Below are positions 1 through 10,661 of a DNA stretch of 32,952 nucleotides, one piece after another. Positions within the stretch are counted from its first letter, which is position 1; the number at the start of each line of letters is the position of its first letter. The position numbers and the translations under genes were made by a program. This DNA is from Cyclostephanos tholiformis (lineage: Eukaryota > Bacillariophyta > Thalassiosirophyceae > Thalassiosirales > Thalassiosiraceae): assembly GCA_036939975.1 (NCBI GenBank), contig JALLPB010000149.1, positions 1 through 32,952 on the forward strand, written 5' to 3'. Below the pieces are notes generated by a model, which did not search any database, was not told the origin of the DNA, and saw nothing but the letters and a program-made list of their open reading frames with translations.

Positions 1-184
1 GTGTGATATTTGGAGAGCCACGCTCCTAAAGTGACTGCAATTGACCTATTTTCCCTTTTTCTTAACATAAAAAAATATGGACCTGACTACGCCCAAAACA
101 CACTAAAAAAATCTCACACACACACACAAACTCAACAACAACCACAAATACTTAAATAATACCTTGGCCAAAACGGGCGATATC

Positions 185-1678
185 ATGTCCTCCTCCGTCC
201 ACATCCCCCCCGACGATGTCGACGAATACGGAATTGGCCAATTCCACGATGCCCTGCACGCCAATTACATAATCGAACTCGGACGGCGTCTCGATTCATC
301 GACGTCCTACGAGGGCGCCGTTACCGAACACTTGCGCATGAGCGGGGTGTATTGGAGTTTGGGCGCGCTGTCGTTACTTAGGGATGAAAGCGAGGTCGAT
401 GCGTGCATGGGATTGAATCGCGGGATGATGGTCGAGGGAGGAGGAAAAGAAAAAGAAGGAGGAGACGATGGCGGGGGGAATGACGACGACGACGACGACG
501 ATGATGATGGGGATGGGATCGGGATCGGGAGCGAACGGACGACGCGACGATTAAGACCGAGACGACGCTCGATAGTCGATTGGGTATTCGATTGTCACGA
601 TCCAGCATCGGGAGGATTCGGGGGCAACTGCGTCATTGCCCACGCCGATGCCGTGCCGGCATCATCTTCGTCCTCCGCCGACGGCGGCGATGGCCGCTAC
701 GCGACGGCGACGGCGACGGCGACGCCCGCCCCTCCCACCACTGCCACCACACCCCGTCGTTATCCACACGACGCCCACGTGCTGTACACCCTCTCGGCAT
801 TGCAGATACTCGCCATGGCGAACGCGATGGACGACGACCGACTAGACGTCGACGGCGTCGTGCGCTTCGTTTCGGGGTTGCAGAACGACGATGGCAGCTT
901 CCGGGGCGATATGTGGGGTGAAGTCGACACGCGATTCACGTACTGCGCCCTAATGTGCCTCGCTTTGCTCGGAAAATTGCCCCCCCCCCCCAACGATAAC
1001 GACGACGAATGCAATGCCGTCATCGACGTGCACAGGGCGGCGCGATACGTCATGTCGTGCCGTAACTTCGACGGCGGTTTCGGATCCACCCCGGGAGCCG
1101 AATCGCACGCGGGACAGGTCTTCTGCTGCATCGGCGCACTGTCCATCGCGCATTCGCTCCACCTGCTGAACAATGATGTAAACGACGGCGACTACGACCG
1201 CGACAATGGGGGATGCAATGCCGACCTCCTGGCGTGGTGGTTGGCCGAACGACAGTGCGATAGTGGCGGTCTAAACGGCCGTCCGGAGAAGCAGGCAGAC
1301 GTATGCTACAGCTGGTGGATACTATCGGCGTTGTCCATAATCGGTCGCGTTGGTTGGATAGACACAAACAAGCTCGGGCGGTTCATATTGAATTGTCAGG
1401 ACGACGAGGATGGCGGCATAGCTGACAGGCCGCAGGATATGCCCGACGTGTATCACACGTTCTTCGGATTGTGCGGGCTGAGCCTCATCGGGCACATGGA
1501 TAAGATCGGCAAAGGTATCGGGAAGAGGTATCGCGAGGTAGATCCGGTATTCGCGTTGCCCACGGACGTCGTTCGTAGATTGGGATTAAGGGCGCAGGTG
1601 ATAAGCAATTTGGCCAATGGCGACGTAGACGATCGACTACGGATGCATTCCATACTTGATGGGACGAAGAAGAGGTAA
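185..1678 (+). CDS. RABGGTB: Rab geranylgeranyltransferase (type II) beta subunit
   Basis: Catalytic beta subunit of the cytosolic enzyme that attaches geranylgeranyl groups to C-terminal cysteines of Rab GTPases presented by Rab escort protein, needed for vesicle traffic. The ATG at 185 is taken as start because the extra seven codons upstream begin with TTG. The 497-residue product shows the repeated prenyltransferase alpha-alpha barrel signatures: GGFGGN, DGSF, FDGGFG, SGGLNGR and DGGIADRP. The zinc ligands of the family are visible as Asp372 and Cys374 in QADVCYSWW and His424 in DVYHTFFG. It is much longer than the usual ~330 residues because of two low-complexity inserts, an acidic Gly/Asp tract near residues 83-120 and an Ala/Thr/Ser tract near 157-192. 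No intron is needed. It converges on the SPOUT methyltransferase gene, the two stops lying about 70 bp apart. The choice of Rab over farnesyl or GGT-I beta rests on the [15 protein letters not shown] pattern and is fairly sure. Confidence 0.9.
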   Translation: MSSSVHIPPDDVDEYGIGQFHDALHANYIIELGRRLDSSTSYEGAVTEHLRMSGVYWSLGALSLLRDESEVDACMGLNRGMMVEGGGKEKEGGDDGGGNDDDDDDDDDGDGIGIGSERTTRRLRPRRRSIVDWVFDCHDPASGGFGGNCVIAHADAVPASSSSSADGGDGRYATATATATPAPPTTATTPRRYPHDAHVLYTLSALQILAMANAMDDDRLDVDGVVRFVSGLQNDDGSFRGDMWGEVDTRFTYCALMCLALLGKLPPPPNDNDDECNAVIDVHRAARYVMSCRNFDGGFGSTPGAESHAGQVFCCIGALSIAHSLHLLNNDVNDGDYDRDNGGCNADLLAWWLAERQCDSGGLNGRPEKQADVCYSWWILSALSIIGRVGWIDTNKLGRFILNCQDDEDGGIADRPQDMPDVYHTFFGLCGLSLIGHMDKIGKGIGKRYREVDPVFALPTDVVRRLGLRAQVISNLANGDVDDRLRMHSILDGTKKR

Positions 1679-1750
1679 TAATAAACCATTAAAAAGTGAT
1701 GTTTTCATGCAGATTTTGGAATATATATGATACATTAATATTGAACATTT
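1679..1750. other. Short intergenic region between convergent genes
   Basis: AT-rich 72-bp gap between two converging stop codons, containing AATAATAAACC and ATATATATGATAC stretches. The two 3' UTRs must overlap or be very short. AATAAA-like signals (ATAATAAACC) are present but not decisive. Confidence 0.5.
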
Positions 1751-2969
1751 TTATTCCTCGTCGCTGCTCTCCTCGGATATCACCTCGTCGCTAAATTCCA
1801 CGTCCTCCGTTTGCGCCGCCATGGAAGGACCTCCCTTGTTGGATTGCGTTTTCCCTGGATCGTTGCTAGTGCCATTCCTCGTGATGTAGGGACTGAGCCT
1901 GGCGAGCGTGATGAACACCGCCTCCTCGGTGCGTATGGTCCTGCTCCCCTGATAGGGGCAAACGTTGACCCAAACGTCGAAGAGCCTACCGCTTTCCTCG
2001 CCCGGGAGGGTCATGGACTCGTCGGCATCGACGGACTCCTCAATTCCTGCCACGCCACCGAAAACAATCAGCAGGTGATCGAAACGATAATCGTCACCAT
2101 CCTCGTCGCCGTCGCCACCGTCGTCCCGTCGCGACTTCCCCCTACCCTTTCTCTCCCTCCTCCTACTCAGGCGGAACTTGGGATCGTCGATGGAAACGTC
2201 GCCGCGCTCGCTCGTTCCGACCTTGAGATCGTACCCGCCCTCGTAGGGGCATTCGGCGAAGATCGCATTGATCGACGATGCCAGCCTGGTCGTGTATCCC
2301 CAATACGTACCATCCTCGTCGCGTGGCGCGGTCGGGCTCACCACCTCCCCCTCCATGACGCCACCGCGTCCGCCACCGCCCCCTCCCCTCCCCCCTCCCC
2401 TCGACGACAACGACGATTTCTGATGGTAAGCCTTGGGATCCAATCGCACCGTGCATCGTATACCGGGGGGTAGGGTGCGATCGATCCACACCAATCGATT
2501 AGGCACGCCGCAATCTACCAGCGATCCTCCTCGCTCGGCCGCACCCTCCTCCACCTCGTCATCGTCGTTCGTCGTCGTCGTCGTCGCCGCCACCGCCACC
2601 CTCGTCGACATCGGAGGGGACTTCATCGACGATCCAACGACCACCCCCTCCCTGTAACGTGAGACGTCCCCCTTGCGTAAATGGTGCGGCGCATCCAACG
2701 GGGGTAACAATCCCGCGAACTGCAAATCGGGATGCATCGGGAAGATCCTGCGTCGGAGGTACTGGGGACACTCGACGTACTGCAATACACGAGCGAGGAA
2801 GGCGTGCGGGTCCGTGGTCGGGCGCTCGCGAGGGCGGCGCTCGGGATGATGGCGGGATGGTCCGTCCCCCCCCTCCCCCCCGCCGTCCCTATCATCGCGA
2901 GATCGTTCGTCGTCGTCGACGTCGACATCGTTCGTCCTCCCCCCCCCCGCCGCGTCGCGGTCCCCGCGT

Positions 2970-3003
<34 letters not shown>

Positions 3004-3389
3004 GTCCCCTGCGATAATTCGAATTCGAGCTCAACGCCGTGCCCAATCCGTCGTCGTATACCACCACCTCGTCCACCCGATACACCGCGGCCGCCCTCGC
3101 GATCTGACCGGCGAGTTGGGTTTGCAATTCGCGAGTTTGGGCGTTCGATACGAAGCTTCCCGGTATCGCGATGGACACCGTCGTTCGATGGATGTTCCTG
3201 AGTCGCGGGGGTTGGGACATGACGCGTCCGAAGCGATGATGATGACTGCCGTTGGAAATGCCGTCGAGTCCCCCCCTCCCCCCCACCCGTGGATCATAAG
3301 CGGTGGTGGACGACTGGGTCGTCGGACGTCGTCGGTTGTGCTGATGGCGGGACCGGTCGTTGGGGTTAGTACCGCCTCGACCGCCATCG

Positions 3390-3420
<31 letters not shown>

Positions 3421-3490
3421 CGTCGTCATCGCCGCCGCCGTTGGCGTCATTGCGTTTTCTCTTCGACGGAGAGATGTTGTTGTCGTTCAT
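1751..3490 (-). CDS. SPOUT-superfamily putative RNA methyltransferase (SPOUT1/C9orf114, DUF171 family)
   Basis: Likely SAM-dependent RNA methyltransferase of the deep-knot SPOUT class. The human relative (SPOUT1/C9orf114, also CENP-32) works in nucleus and spindle; the family reaction in algae is not established. The 579-residue protein starts with a basic SKRKRND stretch and an RG-repeat tract (about residues 26-40), typical of RNA binding. The conserved core follows in pieces: TVSIAIPGS near 104, the YRVDEVVVYDD strand near 137, FLARVLQYVECPQYLRRRIF near 231, LLPPLDAPHH near 261, YWGYTTRLASSINAIF near 396, HLLIVFGGVAGIEES near 472 and the C-terminal CPYQGSRTIRTEEA knot near 511. Low-complexity Asp/Gly/Ser inserts between these blocks explain the length. 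It has no intron. Its start lies 220 bp from the start of the divergent LHC-like gene, so the two may share a promoter region. Confidence 0.88.
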
Positions 3491-3710
3491 CCTTCTCGGT
3501 TTTTATGTGTGGTCATGAGGCCGTCCGCGACGCGCGCGCGGGGGGACCGGGTGGGTGGCGGGAGACGGGATTTTTGATAGTACCAGCGTTCGTACGCACA
3601 TCGTACGAGCTACGAGCGTACTTGACGACGACTGACGATGACTCCATTATTCCCTTGCTAGAGCGCTCACAAACAACATCGCAATAGGTAGGTATATTAT
3701 TATTTCAAGG
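3491..3710. promoter_or_regulatory. Divergent promoter region
   Basis: 220-bp gap between the start codons of the minus-strand SPOUT gene and the plus-strand LHC-like gene. It contains a CGCGCGCGGGG tract and CGTACG-rich sequence (TTCGTACGCACATCGTACGAGCTACG splits into short CGTACG/CGTACGAG repeats) followed by an AT-rich stretch just before the downstream ATG. A shared promoter is inferred from arrangement only. Confidence 0.4.
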
Positions 3711-4169
3711 ATGACGAAACGAATTTTTGCCTCCCTCCTCTTCCTCCTCGCGTGTGCCACCTCCACCCGCGCATTCGCGCCGCATTCGTCCTCGTCGGCG
3801 ATAGGAAACGCCGCCGATCGCCGGTCGTCGCCGCTGCCACCGTCGTCGTCGTCGTCGCCGGCGACGACGTCCTCCTCCTCCCCCCCCCCCCCGACGACAT
3901 GCCTGTCCATGGGACGGCAGTGGAATTTCAACAACGGACGTAGTCCGTGGGGATTGAAGAAGAACGCCGAAATCTGGAACGGCCGCGTGGCGCAGATGGC
4001 GTTCGTGATCGTGCTGCTTCAGGAGGCTATTACGGGTAGGGGCGTCATCGACGCGATCCGTGATGGCGATGCGTTGGGGTATGCGTTCCTTGGTCTCGCC
4101 GGCGTGAGCACGATCGGTCTAACGATTTGGTTGGCGATCAAGGGGGATGAGAGCGACATCATCTTTTGA
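3711..4169 (+). CDS. LHC-like (one-helix/stress-enhanced type) plastid thylakoid protein
   Basis: Nucleus-encoded plastid protein of 152 residues, probably a small LHC-like pigment-binding or photoprotective protein. Residues 1-20 form a signal peptide (hydrophobic FASLLFLLACA) ending at TRAFAP, which matches the ASAFAP-type motif that sends proteins into complex plastids. A Ser/Pro/Thr-rich transit-like stretch follows to about residue 66. The mature part begins near MGRQWNFNNGRSPWG and contains the chlorophyll-binding helix signature EIWNGRVAQMAF near residues 86-97, as in HLIP/OHP/SEP proteins, then TGRG. A second hydrophobic segment, YAFLGLAGVSTIGLTIWLAI, lies near 124-143 and lacks an ExxNxR motif, so a two-helix topology with one pigment motif is likely. 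The exact subfamily cannot be fixed without an alignment. Confidence 0.8.
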   Translation: MTKRIFASLLFLLACATSTRAFAPHSSSSAIGNAADRRSSPLPPSSSSSPATTSSSSPPPPTTCLSMGRQWNFNNGRSPWGLKKNAEIWNGRVAQMAFVIVLLQEAITGRGVIDAIRDGDALGYAFLGLAGVSTIGLTIWLAIKGDESDIIF

Positions 4170-5377
4170 ATGCCATTTCGTCTTCGACCGGATGGTGGTT
4201 TGGGGGGGGGGGGGGGGGGGGGGGGGGAATCGCTATAATTCTGATGATATTGATTTTTATCTTGGGCAGAATCGTTGGGATCACTCTCCGACGGAGGGAG
4301 TGCCAAATGCGAGGTATATAGAGGGGTACATATTACTTTGAATGGGATTCGTTTTTGTTGGCTAGAACGTTGTAACTGATAGCGATGAATCAACTAAAAT
4401 AGAGTTCTGAAAATAAGCCTGAAGCATTTCGGATTTGATAGGGTGGATGCATGGGGGGGGGGCGGGGGGGGATCCTAGTGGGAATCTGATTTGAGCTCTT
4501 TAATTGGCGAACAACTCTATGAGTGCACTTGATGTATATGCTTAGAATTACACTGCACCAAAATGGACTTACCCTAGCACAAGATTGAGATCATGGACAA
4601 TGAGTATTTCACTGGGAGAAGTTCTAATTTCTAGCTCCTTTGTTTTTAATGTGAAGGATTTACCTCACAAACTATCTCCCTCTTTTTTCACAGGTAGGAT
4701 TTCTTTCACTGAGTTTTTGGTCTAATGTCTAGTACCTTCTTCTTTTTTAATGTTAAGGATTTACCTTCTTGTATGGGCATGGACAGAGACAGAGGGATCA
4801 GACCGAGTACTAGTACTTGTAATAACTTGCTGTAATAAACTTGCTGGGATCATGAATTTTCGCATGGAAGCACTGTGTTTCGTTGATTTTTCACTTGAGG
4901 AAGTGCCAATAATATTATGTGATAGGCTGTGAATCTCATGAGCAGTGGAGAGAGATTCTGTTGCTACAGCTCTTTTGAACCCCGCCCCCTTATGGATCTT
5001 CTACTCCCTACTCATCTACACTACCTAGGTAGGTGTAGTGATAGAGAGATAGATATGTGAGTACGCTACGCATGCCATCGAAAATGACCGCAACTACTAG
5101 TATGATAACAAAAAATACACATCAAACTGAATCGTTTGTTAAAAATGACAGTAGATAAAAACAAAGTATGGTACTACAATACAGCTGTCCATAAATAAAA
5201 AACTACGACAAGTGATCTATACATCGTAGTAGTAGTACGTACGTGTTCCAAGGTGTTTGTTCCCCTCGCTCCTTCTGTGATATTCCTCCACCAAATCGAA
5301 CCATTACCATAAAAGTGTAATACTAAAACAAAATCATCATTTTTTCCTTGGTTTCATCGCAGGTGACCACAGTAAAG
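4170..5377. other. Intergenic region with long poly-G tracts, no gene seen
   Basis: About 1.2 kb without a convincing gene. It holds an uninterrupted run of 26 G (4202-4227), a second G-rich tract near 4452-4470, and AT-rich sequence with short direct repeats such as ATTTACCT. A near-palindrome CTACACTACCTAGGTAGGTGTAG-type sequence (positions about 5018-5041) and GTAGTAGTACGTACGTG near 5226 lie upstream of the pyrophosphatase. A splice-acceptor-like TTTCATCGCAG ends at 5361, so the last part may be a 5'-UTR intron. Confidence 0.45.
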
Positions 5378-6722
5378 ATGGTCTTCGGGATGGAATCGCA
5401 AGTGCCTCTCGGCCAACCCCTTCGTAACTCATCCTCCCAAGGCTCCTGGATGGAATCGCAAGTTCCCCTCGGTCAACCCCTACGTAAGAACTCATCCGTC
5501 TCCCACGGCTCCTCCTCTAACCTCCTGCTCCACTCGCACGGCGAAGAGAACACAACCGAGTTCCGCATCAAGGCCGCGGATAAGAGCGGATCGAAACCGA
5601 TCTCTCTGTGGCATGATGTGACTCTCGTTCATGTGGACCCTGCCACCGATCGCCCGACGCCCTACCTTAACTTCGTTTGCGAGATTCCCAAGTTTTCGAG
5701 GTAGGAATCATTCTCTAGATTGGCCTTCACCCTAGCGGGCCCTAGTCTGATTGATTTGTGCCGCGATGGCAAAAACTAAAGAAACGCTGTCCTTACTACG
5801 TTGTTCGCGCAGGAAGAAGTTCGAAATCGCCACCGATGAAGTGGGTAACTTCATCAAACAGGACGAGAAAAAAGGTGTCCTGCGAGAGGTTAGTGTTGAA
5901 GGAATCGATGAAATTGCATTCCATACTTCCAATAATTATTGATTTATCTCATCTTCTACCTTTCATACAGTTTAAGAAGGGGGATATCTTCTTCAATTAC
6001 GGATGTCTCCCGGTAAGAAATACGGCTTATCATTATTTTTCTTCTTCTCTTTCGCAGGCTGGTCTAATTTTTTACATCTCTCGTGTGGATTTGTAGCGTA
6101 CGTGGGAAGACCCTACTTTTGTTCACCCCGATGCGGAGGGATGTAGAGGTGACAACGATCCTGTCGATGTGTGCGAAATCGGCGCAAGAATCGTCAAAAC
6201 GGGCGTGAGATTTTTGGTTTAGGTACTTCTATTTTTTTCATTGACTCGTCTCTAAACATCTGGTGTCTTGTGGCCATTCCTACAATTTGAACTACTTAGG
6301 AAATCCGCCCCGTCAAAGTTCTCGGGATTCTCTGCATGATTGACGAAGGCGAAGCTGACTGGAAGGTCGTTGCTATAGATGCCGAGGACAAATGGGCCCC
6401 ATTTCTTAATGACATTGATGATGTAGAAAAGCTCCTTCCCGGCACTCTATCCGCCATCCGCGAATGGTTCCGCACGTATAAAATCCCAGACGGCAAGCCA
6501 CCCAACGTCTTTGGATTGGATGAAAAGTTCATGGACAAGCATTATGCGCTTGAAATCATCAAGGAATGCAACCATGCTTGGAAAGATCTCATTACTGGAG
6601 AGAAGGAGAGAAATATGGATAACTATGACCCAGAAGTCAAGGGATTGGTGAGAAAGCTTTCAAAGTCAAACCTTGTGGATTTGGCCGTCCATGATGACGA
6701 CGATGAGCCCCCAAACTTTTAG
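5378..6722 (+). CDS. Soluble inorganic pyrophosphatase, family I (five exons)
   Basis: Hydrolyses pyrophosphate to two phosphates, pulling biosynthetic reactions forward; metal-dependent. The spliced model is 5378-5700, 5813-5888, 5971-6012, 6097-6204 and 6300-6722, giving 972 nt and 323 residues with every junction GT-AG and in frame. The family core is clear: NFVCEIPK near 98, [16 protein letters not shown] near 138, the metal-binding signature [11 protein letters not shown] with Asp166, Asp168 and Asp171, then [20 protein letters not shown]. The length exceeds bacterial enzymes and fits eukaryotic ones. The start is the ATG at 5378, just after a splice-acceptor-like CAG, so an upstream exon cannot be excluded. 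The N-terminus contains a tandem duplication of [12 protein letters not shown] (residues 5-16 and 25-36). No clear plastid or mitochondrial presequence is seen with this start. Confidence 0.88.
5389..5512 (+). repeat. ~60-bp tandem duplication in pyrophosphatase exon 1
   Basis: Two adjacent copies begin with ATGGAATCGCAAGT (5390 and 5450) and both encode [12 protein letters not shown] followed by a Ser-rich stretch. The copies differ mainly at third positions, and the second has one extra codon. Confidence 0.75.
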
Positions 6723-7301
6723 TTATGAATTGTCATCTTGGCAAGTGCTCACAGCTACGCCAGCGTGTATCTGAGCAGTCATGGAAAAGGACACATAAGG
6801 GAAAAGAGAGAGTGCAACCTAGAGGGAGATTTCAGACGTAAATGATGAGATGTGACTCTTTGTTTTACTGATAACGGACTAGAGTTATGATGTAAAGCTG
6901 AGACTACTAGTAACATGATTGTTACCGGCCTTACTTACTTCTCATTTTGTTGTGCTGGTCTTTTATCAAGCAAATAATGCACCCGCAAGAGTCAAATCAA
7001 TTGCGAAACCTTCTCATGCATTGTAGAGGATTGGCTGGTCCATTTTTCAGTGAACTCGTCTAGGTAGATTTTATCTCAGAAGGAATGTGGCAACTCGACT
7101 TTTTAAAACCTCGCGGTTCGTCTCAACCCAGAAAAGAAAGCAAAACGGCGGGAGTGTTTCTGAAACAGCGCATCCTACCTACCTACTTACACAGGGTCGG
7201 CTACTAACTAAGGTATGGTATCTACGTCGGCTTCAACGCGACCACAATGACAGCACACAAAAATAAGCTTAAAAACCGGTCGAACACAACAAGATATAAG
7301 G
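6723..7301. other. Intergenic region, nothing recognised
   Basis: About 580 bp between the pyrophosphatase stop and the topoisomerase VI start. It presumably holds the 3' UTR of the first and the promoter of the second. ACCTACCTACTTACAC near 7176 is the only local repeat noticed. No open frame of interest is present. Confidence 0.4.
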
Positions 7302-9977
7302 ATGCCTCGTAAACGCTCGGGCATCGAGACAGATCCCGACGACGACAGCGGAGAGGAGGAGGAGGAGGAGGACGAGGAGGAGGACGAGGATAGCGAGTAC
7401 GAGGATGCGAAGGCCGTCGGTCCTACGAAGACGAAAAAAAAGGTGGCGACCGCCGCGAACAAGAAGGCGCCGCCCAAGAAGGAGAATGCGGCCTCGAATG
7501 CGGTCTTCGCTGGCGGGAGGAAGAAGGCCCCATCGTCGTCGTCCATGTCCTCCTCGTCCAAGAACTCCAACTCGAACCAGCAGAAGAAGGACGAGATCCA
7601 ACAATCGAAATCTCCCGCCGAATTCTTTGCCGAGAATCAATCCATCGCCGGATTCGACAACGCGGGTAAGTCGCTTTATACCACATTGCGCGAATTGATC
7701 GAGAATTCCCTCGACGCGTGCGAGTCGGTGAACGTGTTGCCGGACGTGAGTGTGATGATCGAGGAGATGACTCAGTCTCAATTCAATGTCATGAGGGGGG
7801 TACCGACGGATGGGACGAGTCCGTCGAGGAGGAGGAAGGCCGCACTCGATGACGACATCGACGACGATCGACCCTTATTGCCAGGGGACACGAAGGCTAC
7901 GACGATGGCGACGAAAGTCGTCGGCGGCAAGAATAACGGAACCGCCGTACCACGATCGGGGGGGGAGGCGTACTTCCTAATAACCGTGCGTGACAACGGA
8001 TGCGGGATGGCACACGACGACATACCCGAGCTACTCGGGCGTGTCCTATCCGGTTCCAAGTACGGCGTACGTCAAACTCGGGGTAAGTTCGGACTTGGGG
8101 CGAAGATGGCGTTGATTTGGTCGAAGAAGAGCACGGGCGTGCCGATACGTGTTAGGACGAGTCACGTAAAAGGGGTCAGGGGTGGAGGGGGTGGATCTTT
8201 GTTGACCGAGTATGGGGAGAGGAGGGTTGGTCCGATGGTCAGCCACTGCGTATTGGACATTGGTGAGTTGTTGGCCGTGTGATTTTTGCTGGGTGGAATT
8301 GCCGTGGCGTTGACTTTAACTTGTTAAGGTATGATGCATGGCAGAGGTTGATTACACCGGGCTTATGCACTAACTATTTTTCGATCGAACGCTCAACAAC
8401 ATCCCCAATATTCTCCTTTCCGTATCCACAACTACTTCAGACATTTACAAGAATCGTCCTCGCGTCATCGAGCACGAGCAGCATCCGAACAACGAACGTT
8501 GGATAGGCACGGAAATCCAGGTCCTCGTCGCCGGAAACTGGACGACCTATAAGTCGAGGGTCGTCCAGTACCTGCAGCAGCTTGCGATCATCACCCCCTA
8601 CGCGCGATTGGAAATGTCATACACGAACCGATCGGACGAGAAGAAGGAGATGAACCTGCGTTTCGAGCGTAGGTCAGAGCAGATGCCTGCGCAGGCAAGG
8701 GAAGTGAAACACCATCCAAGCAGCGTGAGTTATCGCATAAAGGTTTGCATCCATCGCGTTGTTGTTTTTCCCTGGTGGTAATGTATCTCATGGCACGAAA
8801 CTGTCCCAATTTTGCTCGCATCGTCCTAAACCAGGTAAACAATCTGACGATTCAACAGCTCCTGGAGCGGACCGGTCAGAAGTCGCTTCTTAAATTCTTA
8901 ACCAACGATCTCAGCGGCATCAGTCCGTCGGTCGGTAGGACGCTCATTGAGCGGCTCGGGAGTACATACAACGAAGATATGAGCCCGAGCGAGCTCGACG
9001 ACAAGCAGATCACTCGCCTCGTTCAGCTGCTCCGGAGCGCCGGCGACCTGTTCAAGAATCCCGATGGTGGCTGCCTCAGCCCGTTGGGAGAATACAATCT
9101 CAACCTTGGGATAAAGAAGGTTGTCGAGCCGGACATCATCGCCACGGCAAGGGACAAACCCGGCGCATATGACGGCCATCCCTTCATCGTCGAGGCGGCC
9201 GTATCGTTGGGTGGGAAGGACGCGAAGGAGGGGATCACAGTCGTGCGATTCGCCAACCGCATACCGTTGCTCTTTGAGGGAGGTGCGGACGTCGCCACGC
9301 GCGTTGCCAACGGTAAGATCAAATGGGCTACATACAAGATCGATCACAAGAAAGACAAGATTGGCGTCTTCGTGTCGATAGTGTCGACGAAGGTCCCATT
9401 CAAGGGCACGGGGAAGGAGTACATCGGCGACGACATCACCGAAATTCAGCAAAGCGTCAAGCGTGCTATTCAAAGCTGTTGTCAGCAGCTGCGTGCTCAT
9501 CTTGCGAAACGCAACGCTTTGCGCGATGTTAGAGAACGCAAATCGAGGTTGCTCAAGTACATTCCTGACGTTAGCCGGTCGGTCTTTGGGATATTGGATG
9601 GGATGCGCAAGCGCAGGCTGGAGGAAGGAGACGGTATGGATCGAATCGCATCCCCGAGAAAGCGACTTTCCAGGATGAGTCCCGTGAAGCACACAAAATC
9701 GAGCGAAATCGAGATAGCTTCGATGATGAGCGACATATCCGAGGGGGTTCTAACGGAAGACACTATCAAACAGCGTTTGATGGAGGCTGTTGAAGCTAAT
9801 GCTAACGCGGGCATCGGTGATGACGATGGTGAACTTGGGGGCAAATCTAAACCGAAAAAAGATGAAAGTGACAGGCAGCCGTTGTACCTCGTGCCATTGT
9901 ATGAAGACTTAAAAGACGTTCAGCATGTTATCCGCCATCCGCTGTTTGATTTTTTCCCATTGCACACAGCTACATAA
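7302..9977 (+). CDS. TOP6B: DNA topoisomerase VI subunit B (three exons)
   Basis: ATPase subunit of type IIB topoisomerase VI, which with the Spo11-like A subunit passes one duplex through another; plants need it for endoreduplication. The spliced model is 7302-8262, 8441-8724 and 8835-9977 (GT-AG junctions, 2388 nt, 795 residues). Residues 1-100 are an acidic then Lys/Ser-rich, probably nuclear tail. The GHKL ATPase motifs follow: N-box ELIENSLDAC (131-140), DNGCGM (231-236) and the G2 loop GKFGLGAK (261-268). An unusual low-complexity insert sits between the first two (about 165-220). Exon 2 encodes the RPRVIEHEQHPNN...WIGTEIQV part of the GHKL fold, and the HHPSS/VNNLTIQQLL junction into exon 3 marks the helix-two-turn-helix region, followed by the transducer (HPFIVEAAVSLGG, RFANRIPLLFEGGADV). 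The C-terminus after about residue 720 is divergent and the true end could differ. Confidence 0.9.
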
Positions 9978-10661
9978 ATAGCTTACTTAAATCTTGGTTC
10001 TTACCTCTTTTACAAAAGCCTCCATGATCACGCACCATGTTGCTCTTTATATTAAACACCACCAAATAGTACAGGGGCTTGTCTTCTTTTGATGCACATC
10101 TTGTACTTGCCTTTTTACGAGTAAATATAACTTAAATATAACAACTTCACTGATTCGTAGAATCCTTGTTATTTTTGCAATTTACAGATCTGTTGCAGCT
10201 ATCCATTAAATATGAGTCTTGGGTATGTTAGTCGTCATCTACCAATTTAGTGAGTTACTGCACCCTGCTAGTCGTTGATTGTTGCCCTAGTAAGCGCCAA
10301 TCCCGATAATACAAGATCCACCAGTAGCGGTGGATTGGCCGTGGTCCCGATCTTGCCAGCCTTCGTTCTTCCGCTGTGCGCCATGGTCATTGGCACAAAC
10401 ATACCAAAAAGCTGATTTTTCTACGTAGGAATCAGTATGGTACGTTTGACTATCCTCCAAAATGCGACCAACCATGGCGCCCCTATTCACGATGCCTGCT
10501 CTACGGCTGCCGTCCCATCACATACATAAGCTGCCACCAAGTCCTACCGTCCTCCCTTTCACCATCACTACCAAGGGAGGTGCATCTTTGCGCCGATGGG
10601 AAAATGGCTCGTTGCCTAAAAAAAACCATCGTTCCCCTCATGTTTCTCTCGGCCCAACACA
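9978..10661. other. Boundary region between gene block and repeats
   Basis: AT-rich sequence with no convincing gene. CpG-rich coding sequence ends near 9,960 and CpG-poor repeat-derived sequence begins by about 10,650. The short open frames here have no recognisable content. Confidence 0.4.

Noticed and set aside
1811..2473. 220-codon plus-strand open frame
   Set aside because: Antisense shadow of the GC-rich SPOUT methyltransferase gene; no family features.
8898..9692. 264-codon minus-strand open frame
   Set aside because: It lies antisense inside exon 3 of topoisomerase VI B, whose plus-strand protein matches the family throughout; the antisense frame has no recognisable content.
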